Positions 45,021-53,038 of a stretch of 64,000 nucleotides of DNA are shown here, piece after piece. The stretch comes from Maribacter sp. PR1. GTDB taxonomy: Bacteria; Bacteroidota; Bacteroidia; Flavobacteriales; Flavobacteriaceae. Both the position numbers and the translations under genes were made by a program. The stretch is from contig NZ_JAQPCG010000005.1 of the NCBI RefSeq assembly GCF_028464145.1, forward strand, positions 1 through 64,000. The letters are read 5' to 3'. The stretch's first letter is position 1, and each line of letters starts with the position of its first letter. A model generated the notes under the pieces. It worked only from the letters and a program-made list of their open reading frames with translations, was not told the origin of the DNA and did not search any database.

Positions 45021-45800
45021 ATGGGTACAGACTATAAAAATATTAAAACGGAACTCAAGGGTAAGGTTTTCTTGGTTGGCTTGAACCGACCTGAGAAACG
45101 CAATGCCGTAAATACGGAAACGATTGTTGAAATCGAGGATGTATTTTCCAATTTTCCGAAAGAGGCGAAATGTATTTTAATCTATGGGGAGGGCAAGCAT
45201 TTTTGTGCAGGTCTTGATCTATCGGATTTAAAGGAAAGTTCCGCCATTGAAGGTATGTTGCATTCCCGTAAATGGCACAGTGCCATGGATAAAATTCAAT
45301 TCAGTACCGTGCCGGTGGTTGCCTTGTTGCACGGTGCCTGTGTTGGTGGTGGACTGGAGCTTGCAAGTGCCTGTCACATCCGGGTGGCCGATGAATCCAC
45401 TTTCTATGCCCTTCCGGAAGGGCAGCGCGGTATTTTTGTTGGGGGAGGGGGCTCTGTGAGGCTTCCCAAACTTATCGGTGTTTCAAGAATGACGGATATG
45501 ATGCTCACAGGACGCGTATATAAGGCGGAGGAAGGCTATCAAATAGGATTGTCCCAGTACATCGAGGAAACGGGAAAAGGCATGGAAAAAGCGGAGGAAC
45601 TGGCGGAAAAAATCAGTGAAAACGCCCCGATGACCAATTTTGCGCTTACCAATATTCTGCCACGGATCGTGGATGGTGGTCATGATGTTGGTTTGATGAT
45701 GGAGTCTATGGCCGGTGCCATAGCTCAAGATGCCCCGGAGGCCAAACAACGTTTGAGGGACTTTTTGGAAGGCAGGGCAAAAAAAGTAGGGGAAAACTAA
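45021..45800 (+). CDS. Enoyl-CoA hydratase/crotonase-family protein
   Basis: A 259-residue crotonase. The oxyanion-hole stretches are HFCAGLDLSDL near 64-74 and HGACVGGGLELASACHIRVAD near 105-125. The protein has the usual length, and a Glu follows in YALPEGQRGIFVGGG. It would hydrate the side-chain double bond of coumaroyl- or feruloyl-CoA. In the aldehyde-forming route the same family also does retro-aldol cleavage; the neighbouring dehydrogenase and ketoacyl-CoA hydrolase argue for the non-aldehyde route here. Confidence 0.88.
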   Translation: MGTDYKNIKTELKGKVFLVGLNRPEKRNAVNTETIVEIEDVFSNFPKEAKCILIYGEGKHFCAGLDLSDLKESSAIEGMLHSRKWHSAMDKIQFSTVPVVALLHGACVGGGLELASACHIRVADESTFYALPEGQRGIFVGGGGSVRLPKLIGVSRMTDMMLTGRVYKAEEGYQIGLSQYIEETGKGMEKAEELAEKISENAPMTNFALTNILPRIVDGGHDVGLMMESMAGAIAQDAPEAKQRLRDFLEGRAKKVGEN

Positions 45801-45837
45801 TAAGTAAACAGATTGCCCGTAATTTTTCTTAATACGC

Positions 45838-45913
45838 TGTCACCTCGAGCGCAGTCGAGAGGTCATTAAATATAAAGTGTTTGAAATGAGGTCTCGACTG
45901 CGCTCGACCTGAC
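45838..45913. repeat. Dispersed repeat, inverted pair
   Basis: A core copy (tcgagcgcagtcgaga from 45845) faces its inverse (tctcgactgcgctcga from 45892) over a 31-base spacer. It sits between the hydratase and the DUF3237 gene, the same arrangement as at 40669-40735. Confidence 0.85.
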
Positions 45914-45966
45914 AGTAAGATAGTTTTGTTATAAATTACGGATACTCAATAACTAAAAGGAAGGAT

Positions 45967-46500
45967 ATGAAAATGGGAATACGCGTTTTTTTGATAGCAA
46001 TAGTCTTAGGGGCATGGGTACAAGTAAATGCACAATCAAAAATTCCTGAACCCACTTTGGAATTTCTTTTTGAGGAAAATGTGCTTTTGGAACCGGCCCA
46101 AGAATTGGGTGTGACAACCTATGGTAACCGACGTATCATCAATATCGTGGGAGGCACTTTTGAAGGGCCCAAACTAAAAGGAAAGATTTTAAGGGGTGGA
46201 GCGGATTGGCAAACGGTACGAGAAGATGGTACGGCCGACCTTGTAGCCCAATATACCCTCCAAACCGATGATGGCGCGTTGATTTATATCGTAAACAAGG
46301 GGGTAAGACATGCCTCTCCAGAAGTTTTGCAACGCATGAAAAACGGCGAGGATGTGGACCCTAGTGCCTATTATATGCGCACGGCCGCCACTTTTGAAAC
46401 CTCCCATGAAAAATATAAATGGCTCAATAAGGTTATCGCCGTAGCCAGCGGTGCCCGTTTGGCGGACGAGGTCATTATACGTTTTTATCAAGTTAACTAG
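45967..46500 (+). CDS. Exported DUF3237 protein
   Basis: A 177-residue protein with a signal peptide (about 1-25, ending VNAQS) and a DUF3237 domain, a small beta-barrel fold (GGTFEGPKLKGKILRGGADWQ near 62-82, YYMRTAATFETSHEKYKWLNK near 137-157). The family recurs in aromatic-compound clusters but its function is unknown to me; exported versions may bind an aromatic ligand. It ends five bases before the CoA ligase start, so the two are coupled. Confidence 0.8.
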   Translation: MKMGIRVFLIAIVLGAWVQVNAQSKIPEPTLEFLFEENVLLEPAQELGVTTYGNRRIINIVGGTFEGPKLKGKILRGGADWQTVREDGTADLVAQYTLQTDDGALIYIVNKGVRHASPEVLQRMKNGEDVDPSAYYMRTAATFETSHEKYKWLNKVIAVASGARLADEVIIRFYQVN

Positions 46501-46504
46501 GGAT

Positions 46505-48370
46505 ATGTCGAAAAACACAGCGTCTGTGAAGGAAATAGCGTATCTGGAAGTACCGACGCTTCCGATAGACATACAAAAAAGTGTGGATGCCCAAGGGGTC
46601 ATCTACCTAAAATCGAACATTGCATTGGAACCCTGTCCGGCGACCATAACGGAACGGTTACGGTACTGGGCAAAGCATACGCCCAATACGGTTTTTTTGG
46701 CACAGCGAGGTCCACAGGACGAATGGATAAAACTGACCTATACCCAGGTATGGGAAAAGGTGCAGCATCTGGCCCAGTTTTTATTGGAAAGTGATGCATC
46801 CGTAGAAAAACCTATTGCCATACTTTCCGGGAATGGTCTGGAGCATGGGCTTTTGGCACTGGCGGCCATGCATGTGGGAATTCCCTATGCACCGATTAGT
46901 CCGGCGTATAGCTTAAGGTCGGATAAATATGAAAAACTGATCCATTGTTTCTCCCTATTGACTCCTGGTTTGGTATTTGTTGACGACAAGTCTGTTTTTC
47001 AAAAGGCCTTGGGTGCCACCGCTCCAAATATTCCTGTATTGACAGTAACGAATGGTAGCACATCGGACTATTCCTTTGAAAATGCCTTAAAAACTCCGGT
47101 AACCGAAGCGGTTCAAAATCGGAATAAACAAGTCGATTCAAAAACCATCGCCAAAATATTGTTTACTTCTGGGTCGACGGGACTGCCCAAAGGGGTCATC
47201 AATACGCACGGCAATATGACCACCAATTGGCAACAGATTACGCAGACCTTTCCCTTTTTTAAGGACGGAGGTTTAAAATTGATGGATTGGTTGCCTTGGA
47301 ACCATACGTTTGGGGGTAACCACAATTTTGGGCTCGCGCTGTACAATGGCGGTACCCTGTATATCGATGAAGGCAACCCAACACCTCATGGAATTCTCAA
47401 AACGATAAAGAATCTAAAAGATTTTGCCCCAACGGTTTACTTTAATGTACCTAAAGGCTTCGAGGAGTTGATTCCTTTTCTAAAAAAGGATGATGAACTA
47501 CGGGAACTGTTTTTCTCGCGCCTAAAAATGTTTTTCTATGCAGGGGCCAGTATGTCGCAACATGTCTGGAACGGATTGGAGAATTTGGCGTTAGAGACCA
47601 TTGGCAAGAAAATTTTAATTTCCTCCGGATTGGGCATGACCGAGGCGAGTCCGTCCGCCATGTTCAATACCCGGTATGGAAGTACCTCAGGAGTTTTGGG
47701 GGTGCCGGTACCCGGACTGGAGGTCAAATTGATTCCCGATGGCGATAAATTGGAAGCACGGTTCAAGGGCAATAACCTTACTCCGGGCTATTGGAGAAAT
47801 CCAAAAGCGACTTCAACTGCCTTTGATGAAGAGGGTTTCTACAAAACAGGGGATGCCCTAAAATTTATAGATGAAGAGGACCCCAATGCCGGAATGGTGT
47901 TCGATGGTCGGATTGCGGAAGACTTTAAGCTTAGTTCTGGTACCTGGGTGAGTGTGGGCGTTTTAAGGGCCAAATTGATTGCCCATGCCGATGGGGTCGT
48001 ACGCGATGTCGTAATCACCGGGCATGACCGTGATTATTTGGGCGCGATACTGATTCCAGATGCCAACCGCTGTAAGGAATTGATTGCGGATGCGAAAGCA
48101 AATGCTATGGAACTGCCCGAAATGATGCAGTGTGCCGAGTTGAAAGAGTTTCTTCAAAACCTATTGGACGCCATGGCAAAAAAGGCTACGGGCAGCTCCA
48201 CCAAAGTGAAACGGGCCATGTTTGCCGATTTTGAACTGAGCATCGACAAAGGGGAAATAACGGACAAGGGGTCCATCAACCAACGTTCCTTCCTTAAACA
48301 CAGGAATGATATTGTGGAAAGAATCTATAATCAAACCTTACACCCGGGAATATTGGAAACCAAACACTAG
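46505..48370 (+). CDS. Feruloyl-CoA synthase-like AMP-binding ligase
   Basis: A 621-residue adenylating enzyme from the ATG at 46505; an extension to 46451 would overlap the DUF3237 gene. The phosphate loop is LFTSGSTGLPKG near 217-228. The segment DWLPWNHTFGGNHNFG and the late GLGMTEASP and FKTGDALKFIDEEDP-like pattern mark the feruloyl-CoA synthase branch. It joins hydroxycinnamates such as ferulate or p-coumarate to CoA with ATP. It is the entry enzyme of the cluster and lies between DUF3237 and the transporter, with a three-base gap after it. Confidence 0.85.
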   Translation: MSKNTASVKEIAYLEVPTLPIDIQKSVDAQGVIYLKSNIALEPCPATITERLRYWAKHTPNTVFLAQRGPQDEWIKLTYTQVWEKVQHLAQFLLESDASVEKPIAILSGNGLEHGLLALAAMHVGIPYAPISPAYSLRSDKYEKLIHCFSLLTPGLVFVDDKSVFQKALGATAPNIPVLTVTNGSTSDYSFENALKTPVTEAVQNRNKQVDSKTIAKILFTSGSTGLPKGVINTHGNMTTNWQQITQTFPFFKDGGLKLMDWLPWNHTFGGNHNFGLALYNGGTLYIDEGNPTPHGILKTIKNLKDFAPTVYFNVPKGFEELIPFLKKDDELRELFFSRLKMFFYAGASMSQHVWNGLENLALETIGKKILISSGLGMTEASPSAMFNTRYGSTSGVLGVPVPGLEVKLIPDGDKLEARFKGNNLTPGYWRNPKATSTAFDEEGFYKTGDALKFIDEEDPNAGMVFDGRIAEDFKLSSGTWVSVGVLRAKLIAHADGVVRDVVITGHDRDYLGAILIPDANRCKELIADAKANAMELPEMMQCAELKEFLQNLLDAMAKKATGSSTKVKRAMFADFELSIDKGEITDKGSINQRSFLKHRNDIVERIYNQTLHPGILETKH

Positions 48371-48373
48371 ATT

Positions 48374-49672
48374 ATGAAGCAGAATATACAGCAGCTTATA
48401 GATTCATCATCCATGTCCAAATTGCAGTACGGCACCATTTTGGTCTGCTTCTTAATGAATATTTTGGACGGTATGGACGTTCTGGTCATTTCCTATTGTG
48501 CCCCGGCTATTGCCAAATCATGGAACGTGGGTCCGGAGGCCTTGGGTATCGTTTTTAGTGCAGGACTAGCCGGGATGACCTTGGGAGCCTTGTTTTTGGC
48601 ACCTTTTGCCGACCAGATGGGACGTAAAAAAATGATTATACTAAGTGCCTTGCTCATGGGGACAAGTATCATGTTAACGGCGTGGACCAACGATGTTACC
48701 CAGCTTATTGCACTGCGTTTTATCAGTGGTATCGGTATAGGAAGTATGCTGGCCAGTACGGCGGCACTTACGGCCGAATATACCCCGAACAAATCCCGGG
48801 ATTTTTGGGTGAGCTTTGTCATATCCGGGTATCCGGTAGGGGCCGTGTTATCCGGTTTGGTGTCGGCTTCCGTAGTTCCAGCCAGTGGATGGCAGGCCAT
48901 GTTTAAACTGGCGGGTCTGGCCTCCTTCGTGACCATTCCCTTAATTCTGATTTTTCTGTCGGAATCCATCGATTTTTATTTTAACAAGCAACCTAAAAAC
49001 GGACTGGCCAAGGCGAATAGGACCATTGTAAAAATGGGTTTTGAACCTATCGACGCATATCCGCAAGCAGAAACTAAAACCAGTGGCATTCCTGTAAAAA
49101 AATTATTGAACGATGAGTTTAGAATACCGACCATCCAATTGTGGATTGCGCTGTTCCTGGCCTTTGGATGTTTGTATTTTTTAACGAGTTGGATTCCCAA
49201 AATGGCCGAGACTACAGGACTTTCCCTCTCCCTCGCCATCTATGCGGGTACGGTATTTAATGTCGGGGCCTGGGGAGGCATTATCCTTCAAGGTTACTTT
49301 TCCTCCAAATTTGGGTTAAAGAAAACCATTGCGGTGTACCTTATTTTGACCGCGGTGCTTATGATGGTGTTTCGGTGGTTCATTGGTTCGGATTGGCTGC
49401 TCTTTGTCTTTGGCCTTTTAGGATTTACCCTGCAAGGAGGATTTGTAGGCCTGTATGCGGTAGCGGCAAGAATGTATCCCACCAACTTCAGGACTACGGG
49501 ACTGGGCTGGGCGATTGGTATCGGACGTTTGGGAGGAGTAATCGGACCCGCGGTAGGTGGGGTGTTGATCGGTATGGGTTTTATGATGGCTTCCACCTTT
49601 ATGATATTTGCCGTGCCGATATTTTTGGCCGGCATTGTCACTTTTTATCTTTCTTCGAAAAGGATATCTTGA
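48374..49672 (+). CDS. MFS transporter, aromatic acid:H+ symporter type
   Basis: A 432-residue protein with twelve membrane segments. Signature features of the aromatic acid symporters are the Asp-containing NILDGMDVLVISYCAPAIAKSW near 24-45 and the loop DQMGRKKMI after helix 2, repeated as KFGLKKTIA in the second half. It imports aromatic acids such as hydroxycinnamates or hydroxybenzoates across the inner membrane. It is immediately after the CoA ligase and completes the uptake and activation pair. Confidence 0.9.
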   Translation: MKQNIQQLIDSSSMSKLQYGTILVCFLMNILDGMDVLVISYCAPAIAKSWNVGPEALGIVFSAGLAGMTLGALFLAPFADQMGRKKMIILSALLMGTSIMLTAWTNDVTQLIALRFISGIGIGSMLASTAALTAEYTPNKSRDFWVSFVISGYPVGAVLSGLVSASVVPASGWQAMFKLAGLASFVTIPLILIFLSESIDFYFNKQPKNGLAKANRTIVKMGFEPIDAYPQAETKTSGIPVKKLLNDEFRIPTIQLWIALFLAFGCLYFLTSWIPKMAETTGLSLSLAIYAGTVFNVGAWGGIILQGYFSSKFGLKKTIAVYLILTAVLMMVFRWFIGSDWLLFVFGLLGFTLQGGFVGLYAVAARMYPTNFRTTGLGWAIGIGRLGGVIGPAVGGVLIGMGFMMASTFMIFAVPIFLAGIVTFYLSSKRIS

Positions 49673-49749
49673 GAGTTCATCGTTAAGAGTAAAAAGTGAA
49701 TAGTAAAAAGTTAAAGTAATTAGCCAACAGCCAACAACGAACAAAAAAC

Positions 49750-50622
49750 ATGATAGACATAGAAAACATAAGGGCCATTGACGTACATACGCATGCGGAG
49801 CGTTCCTGTACCCAGCCGCACGATGCGTATAGGCCGGAGTTTGATGAAGCCTTTGCCAAGTATTTTAAATCGGACGAGCGCCCCACCATCCAGGAGACGG
49901 CGGATTATTACAGATCGCTAAACATGGCATTTGTAATGTTCTGTATCGATTCGGAGCATGAGGTAGGAAAAAAACGGATTCCCAACGAGGAAGTCGCCGA
50001 AGGTGCCATGGCCAATCCGGATGTGATGATTGCCTTTGCCAGTATCGACCCGCATAAAGGGCGTATGGGGGCGAGGGAGGCCAGAAATCTTATCGAGAAT
50101 TACGGTGTAAAAGGATTTAAATTCCATCCGACCGTACAAGGGTTCTACCCCTACGATAGAATGGCCTACCCTTTATATGAGGTGATTGCGGAATACAATT
50201 TGCCCATGCTGTTCCATTCCGGACATTCCGGTTATGGTTCAGGGGTACGGGGTGGTGGCGGACTGCGTTTGGAGTATTCCAACCCCATGCATTTAGATCA
50301 GGTGGCCATCGATTTTCCCGATGCTCCGATTATCATTGCCCACCCCAGTTGGCCGTGGCAGGACGAAGCGTTATCGGTGGCTATGCACAAACCCAATGTG
50401 TATATCGATTTGAGCGGGTGGTCCCCCAAATATTTTCCAAAACAATTGGTGCAATATGCCAATACCTTGCTCAAAAAGAGAATGTTATTTGGTACGGACT
50501 TCCCACTGATTACTCCGGAACGCTGGTTGAAGGACTTTGAGGAAGCAGGATTCAAGGATGAGGTTAAACCCTTGATTTTAAAGGAAAACGCTATTGAAAT
50601 GTTAGGATTAAACAAAAAGTAA
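49750..50622 (+). CDS. Amidohydrolase_2-family hydrolase, probable beta-ketoacyl-CoA hydrolase of hydroxycinnamate catabolism
   Basis: A 290-residue TIM-barrel metal hydrolase without signal peptide. Metal ligands are seen in IDVHTHAE near 11-18, GFKFHPTVQGF near 120, LFHSGHSG near 156, IIIAHPSWPW near 198 and GTDFPLITP near 250. Homologues in p-hydroxycinnamate clusters hydrolyse the 4-hydroxyphenyl-beta-ketoacyl-CoA to the hydroxybenzoate and acetyl-CoA. With the ligase, hydratase and dehydrogenase of this operon all steps of that non-aldehyde route are present. A decarboxylase-type activity of the same superfamily is the alternative. Confidence 0.72.
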   Translation: MIDIENIRAIDVHTHAERSCTQPHDAYRPEFDEAFAKYFKSDERPTIQETADYYRSLNMAFVMFCIDSEHEVGKKRIPNEEVAEGAMANPDVMIAFASIDPHKGRMGAREARNLIENYGVKGFKFHPTVQGFYPYDRMAYPLYEVIAEYNLPMLFHSGHSGYGSGVRGGGGLRLEYSNPMHLDQVAIDFPDAPIIIAHPSWPWQDEALSVAMHKPNVYIDLSGWSPKYFPKQLVQYANTLLKKRMLFGTDFPLITPERWLKDFEEAGFKDEVKPLILKENAIEMLGLNKK

Positions 50623-50633
50623 AATTATTGTCC

Positions 50634-50905
50634 GGTCGAGCTGTCACATCGAGTCTTTCGGCGGCGCTCAAGATAAACTAAAGTCGAGATGCGAGACCTC
50701 AAGAACAAAATGAAAACCAATTATGTCACGTCGAGCGCAGTCGAGACCTAAAAATAAACTAGGGTCCATAAATGTCAGGTCGAGCGCAGTCGAGACCTAA
50801 AAATAAACTAGGGTCCATAAATGTCAGGTCGAGCGCAGTCGAGACCTCAAAAAAAGATAAGAATTCAATGTATGTCAGGTCGAGCGCAGTCGAGACCTCA
50901 AAAAT
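50634..50905 (+). repeat. Repeat block with four tandem core copies, left flank of GIY-YIG gene
   Basis: The block begins with the long repeat form (ggtcgagctgtcacatcgag) interrupted by about 40 bases. It then carries four direct copies of tcgagcgcagtcgagacct with cores at 50731, 50780, 50829 and 50880. The middle two units are nearly identical over their full 49 bases, a sign of recent tandem duplication. The last copy ends 10 bases before the start of the nuclease gene. Confidence 0.9.
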
Positions 50906-50915
50906 TGAAAGGAGT

Positions 50916-51230
50916 ATGAAAGCCTATTATGTCTATATTCTTGAATGCAATGATGGGATGCTGTATACCGGAGTCACCAATGATGTAACGCGTCGGGTGG
51001 ATGAACATCAAAAAGGACTGAACAAAACCTGTTTCACCTATAAACGACGCCCGGTTAAGTTACTATGGCATGAAATGTTCAATGATATAGAACAAGCTAT
51101 TTTCTTTGAAAAGAAAATAAAAAAATGGAGTAAAGCAAAAAAGCAAGCCTTAGCGCATGGAGATGAAAAGATGTTAAGAATATTGGCGGAATGCAGAAAT
51201 GCAAGCCATTATGATTTTAGACCTGAGTGA
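50916..51230 (+). CDS. Small GIY-YIG nuclease, UPF0213/YhbQ-like
   Basis: A 104-residue protein from the ATG at 50916, preceded by a good ribosome-binding site (aaaggag). The frame stays open back to 50772, but that part merely translates the repeats (VRSSAVETS twice). The GIY-YIG core is VYILECNDGMLYTGVTND at residues 6-23. The catalytic-type Arg is in VTRRVDEH and the late Glu in AIFFEKKIKKWSKAKK. Single-domain proteins of this kind nick or cut DNA. The gene is enclosed by inverted copies of the dispersed repeat and unrelated to the aromatic genes around it, so it is likely a mobile passenger or the driver of the repeats. Confidence 0.85.
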   Translation: MKAYYVYILECNDGMLYTGVTNDVTRRVDEHQKGLNKTCFTYKRRPVKLLWHEMFNDIEQAIFFEKKIKKWSKAKKQALAHGDEKMLRILAECRNASHYDFRPE

Positions 51231-51309
51231 GGTCTCGACTGCGCTCGACCGGACAAAACTCGACTGTCCTTCAACTGCGCTCAAGACAAGCTTCTCGATG
51301 TGACAACCC
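51229..51309 (-). repeat. Inverted repeat copy, right flank of GIY-YIG gene
   Basis: Directly at the nuclease stop codon the sequence ggtctcgactgcgctcgacc appears, the exact inverse of the left flank core. A diverged inverse copy follows (cttcaactgcgctcaagaca), then ctcgatgtgacaa near 51294-51306, inverse of the outer left end. The gene is thus framed by nested inverted repeats. Confidence 0.85.
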
Positions 51310-51372
51310 GTACTGAGGTATCGAAAAAAAATAGAATTGAAGGATAAAAATGAAACTAATTAAAATATCAAA

Positions 51373-52485
51373 ATGAGAATACTTTTATTGCTTTTATTTG
51401 TTGTGGGTTCCATTACGGCCCAAACCCCCGTAAAGACCGAAAGCGGCGAATTAAATGGTGCCGGGTTTAAAATATTCGTTCCCGAGGACTGGAACGGAAA
51501 CTTGGTGATGTATGCCCATGGCTATGCCTTTATGGGCACGCCCTTGCAAAGCGAAGATCCCAATTTTCAGGATAGAATGAGCCTGTTTTTGGGCAAAGGT
51601 TTTGCCGTTGCGGCCTCGGACTATGCCTACCAAGGTTTTGCCCTGCCGCAAGGGGTGGACGATACGGAGGCCTTACGCAACTATTTTACCGAAAAATATG
51701 GAGAGCCCAAACAAACGATAATGGCGGGCCATTCCATGGGGGGTGGGGTGACCTTGGCGATGCTGGAAAATTTTGGGGCGCATTATGATGGTGGATTGGC
51801 ACTCTGTCCCTTATCCAGCCGACCCTATTTACAATGCAGGAAGGAGTTCGATATGTACGCTACGTTCAACGGTTTGTTCCCCGGAGTGGTCACCAGCCTG
51901 ACGGATATTTTTGATTTGGAGAAACCCTACGAGGCCCAGGACCCACGAAAAATGGTGCCGAGGGCACAGGAAATTACCAAGGCAATTATAGAAAAGGATT
52001 CGGCTTTGGGAGCGGCCTTTGCACAGCGTTTCGACCTTAAATTTCAGGACTTGCCCTTTTCCCTGTTCTTTAACGAAAATGTATTGCGGGATTTGGCCCA
52101 AAAGTCCGGTGGAAATCCTTTTGACAATACCAATACGGTATATTCGGGATTCCCTAATGATTGGGAAGTCAATCAAAAAGCGGAGCGTTTGGCGGCTACG
52201 GTAGACCCGGGCGTCATTTTCAGCAAGTATGACCGTACGGGCAATATCAATACCCCTGTGGTGTTGATGCATACCATTTATGATCAGTTGATTCCACCTA
52301 ACTACGGCGTCACCAATTTTGAGAATATGGTCATTGATCAAGGTAAAACCGAATTTTTATCGGTGTATTATACCCAAGGTCAGGGACACTGTCAGTTTTC
52401 ACCGGAAGAGACGAAAATGGCCTTTGAAAGTTTGTTGGGTTGGTTGGAAACCGGGAAAAAACCCATTCCCGGACCCGTAGAATAA
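51373..52485 (+). CDS. Secreted alpha/beta hydrolase (esterase-like)
   Basis: A 370-residue exported protein (signal peptide 1-16, ending SITAQ). It has the alpha/beta-hydrolase fold with nucleophile elbow GHSMGGG near 115-121, an oxyanion region MYAHGYAF near 36-43, a late Asp region VVLMHTIYDQLIPP near 298-311, and the terminal His in GQGHCQFSP. In a hydroxycinnamate cluster it is a good candidate for releasing ferulate or coumarate from esters on plant or algal material; this substrate is inferred. It stands between repeat blocks and is probably transcribed on its own. Confidence 0.75.
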   Translation: MRILLLLLFVVGSITAQTPVKTESGELNGAGFKIFVPEDWNGNLVMYAHGYAFMGTPLQSEDPNFQDRMSLFLGKGFAVAASDYAYQGFALPQGVDDTEALRNYFTEKYGEPKQTIMAGHSMGGGVTLAMLENFGAHYDGGLALCPLSSRPYLQCRKEFDMYATFNGLFPGVVTSLTDIFDLEKPYEAQDPRKMVPRAQEITKAIIEKDSALGAAFAQRFDLKFQDLPFSLFFNENVLRDLAQKSGGNPFDNTNTVYSGFPNDWEVNQKAERLAATVDPGVIFSKYDRTGNINTPVVLMHTIYDQLIPPNYGVTNFENMVIDQGKTEFLSVYYTQGQGHCQFSPEETKMAFESLLGWLETGKKPIPGPVE

Positions 52486-52562
52486 AAAGTTTATTTTTAA
52501 AATTATCGAAGCTAGAATGAAATTGTATGTACATCCGTAACTATCCCGCTAATGGATTTCTA

Positions 52563-52633
52563 TGTCACATCGAGCGGAGTCGAGATGTTTTTGCCGACCT
52601 TTCGACCGCCCTTCGACTGCGCTCAGGACAGGC
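52563..52633 (+). repeat. Dispersed repeat, diverged pair
   Basis: A copy with one change (atcgagcggagtcgagat at 52569-52586) is followed by an inverted diverged copy (cttcgactgcgctcaggaca, about 52611-52630). It lies in the gap after the esterase-like gene. Confidence 0.75.
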
Positions 52634-52739
52634 AGCTCAAGGGGACAAAAACGGGTTTTGTTATTATTTTTATAGATAGGTATCTTAAGATAGAATCAGT
52701 AGCATTTAAATAAAATCAAATGTCAGCTCAGAAAACAGA

Positions 52740-52930
52740 CACACACTTTAATCCGCCCTCGTAGCATTTCCGTGGCCAAACAAGGAGGGATTCGGACGAA
52801 ATGGGAGTTGGAGTTTCCAAAGAGCCAAGCGGTCTGGAAACGCCGGAGCGAATACATCCGTAGTTTTGTAGGAAAGGGTGCGAAGGCTAGATTTTTTTGG
52901 TTCTTTTTTCATCCATGGAAAAAAGAAAAC
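52740..52930. other. Structured G+C-rich noncoding block
   Basis: In the 553-base gap before the Rieske oxygenase, about 190 bases are distinctly richer in G+C than the rest. They end in an inverted repeat, ttcttttttc (52901-52910) with gaaaaaagaa (52918-52927). Frames on both strands give odd, unfamiliar proteins. I recall similar blocks scattered in flavobacterial genomes and suspect a dispersed noncoding element. Confidence 0.35.
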
Positions 52931-53038
52931 AAACAATATGCTTTGAAACTGGGCCTATGTTTTAAAATAAAGTAATAATAAAAGAAGTGACCCAATATCA
53001 AAAAAGTCATCAAAATATAAACGTATAAAAGAAAGGAT

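Noticed and set aside
46451-46504. Upstream start for the CoA ligase
   Set aside because: It would overlap the end of the DUF3237 gene by 50 bases and has no conserved residues; ATG at 46505 fits the operon spacing.
50722-50905. Regularly spaced direct repeats that could suggest a CRISPR array
   Set aside because: The sequences between the repeats are themselves repeated rather than unique, the units belong to the dispersed palindrome family, and no cas gene is near.
50772-50915. Longer 152-residue start for the GIY-YIG protein
   Set aside because: The extension only translates the DNA repeats, while the ATG at 50916 has a ribosome-binding site and begins the conserved domain.
52772-52975. 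67-codon open frame in the G+C-rich block
   Set aside because: Odd composition with a frame of similar length on the opposite strand; more likely a structured noncoding sequence.
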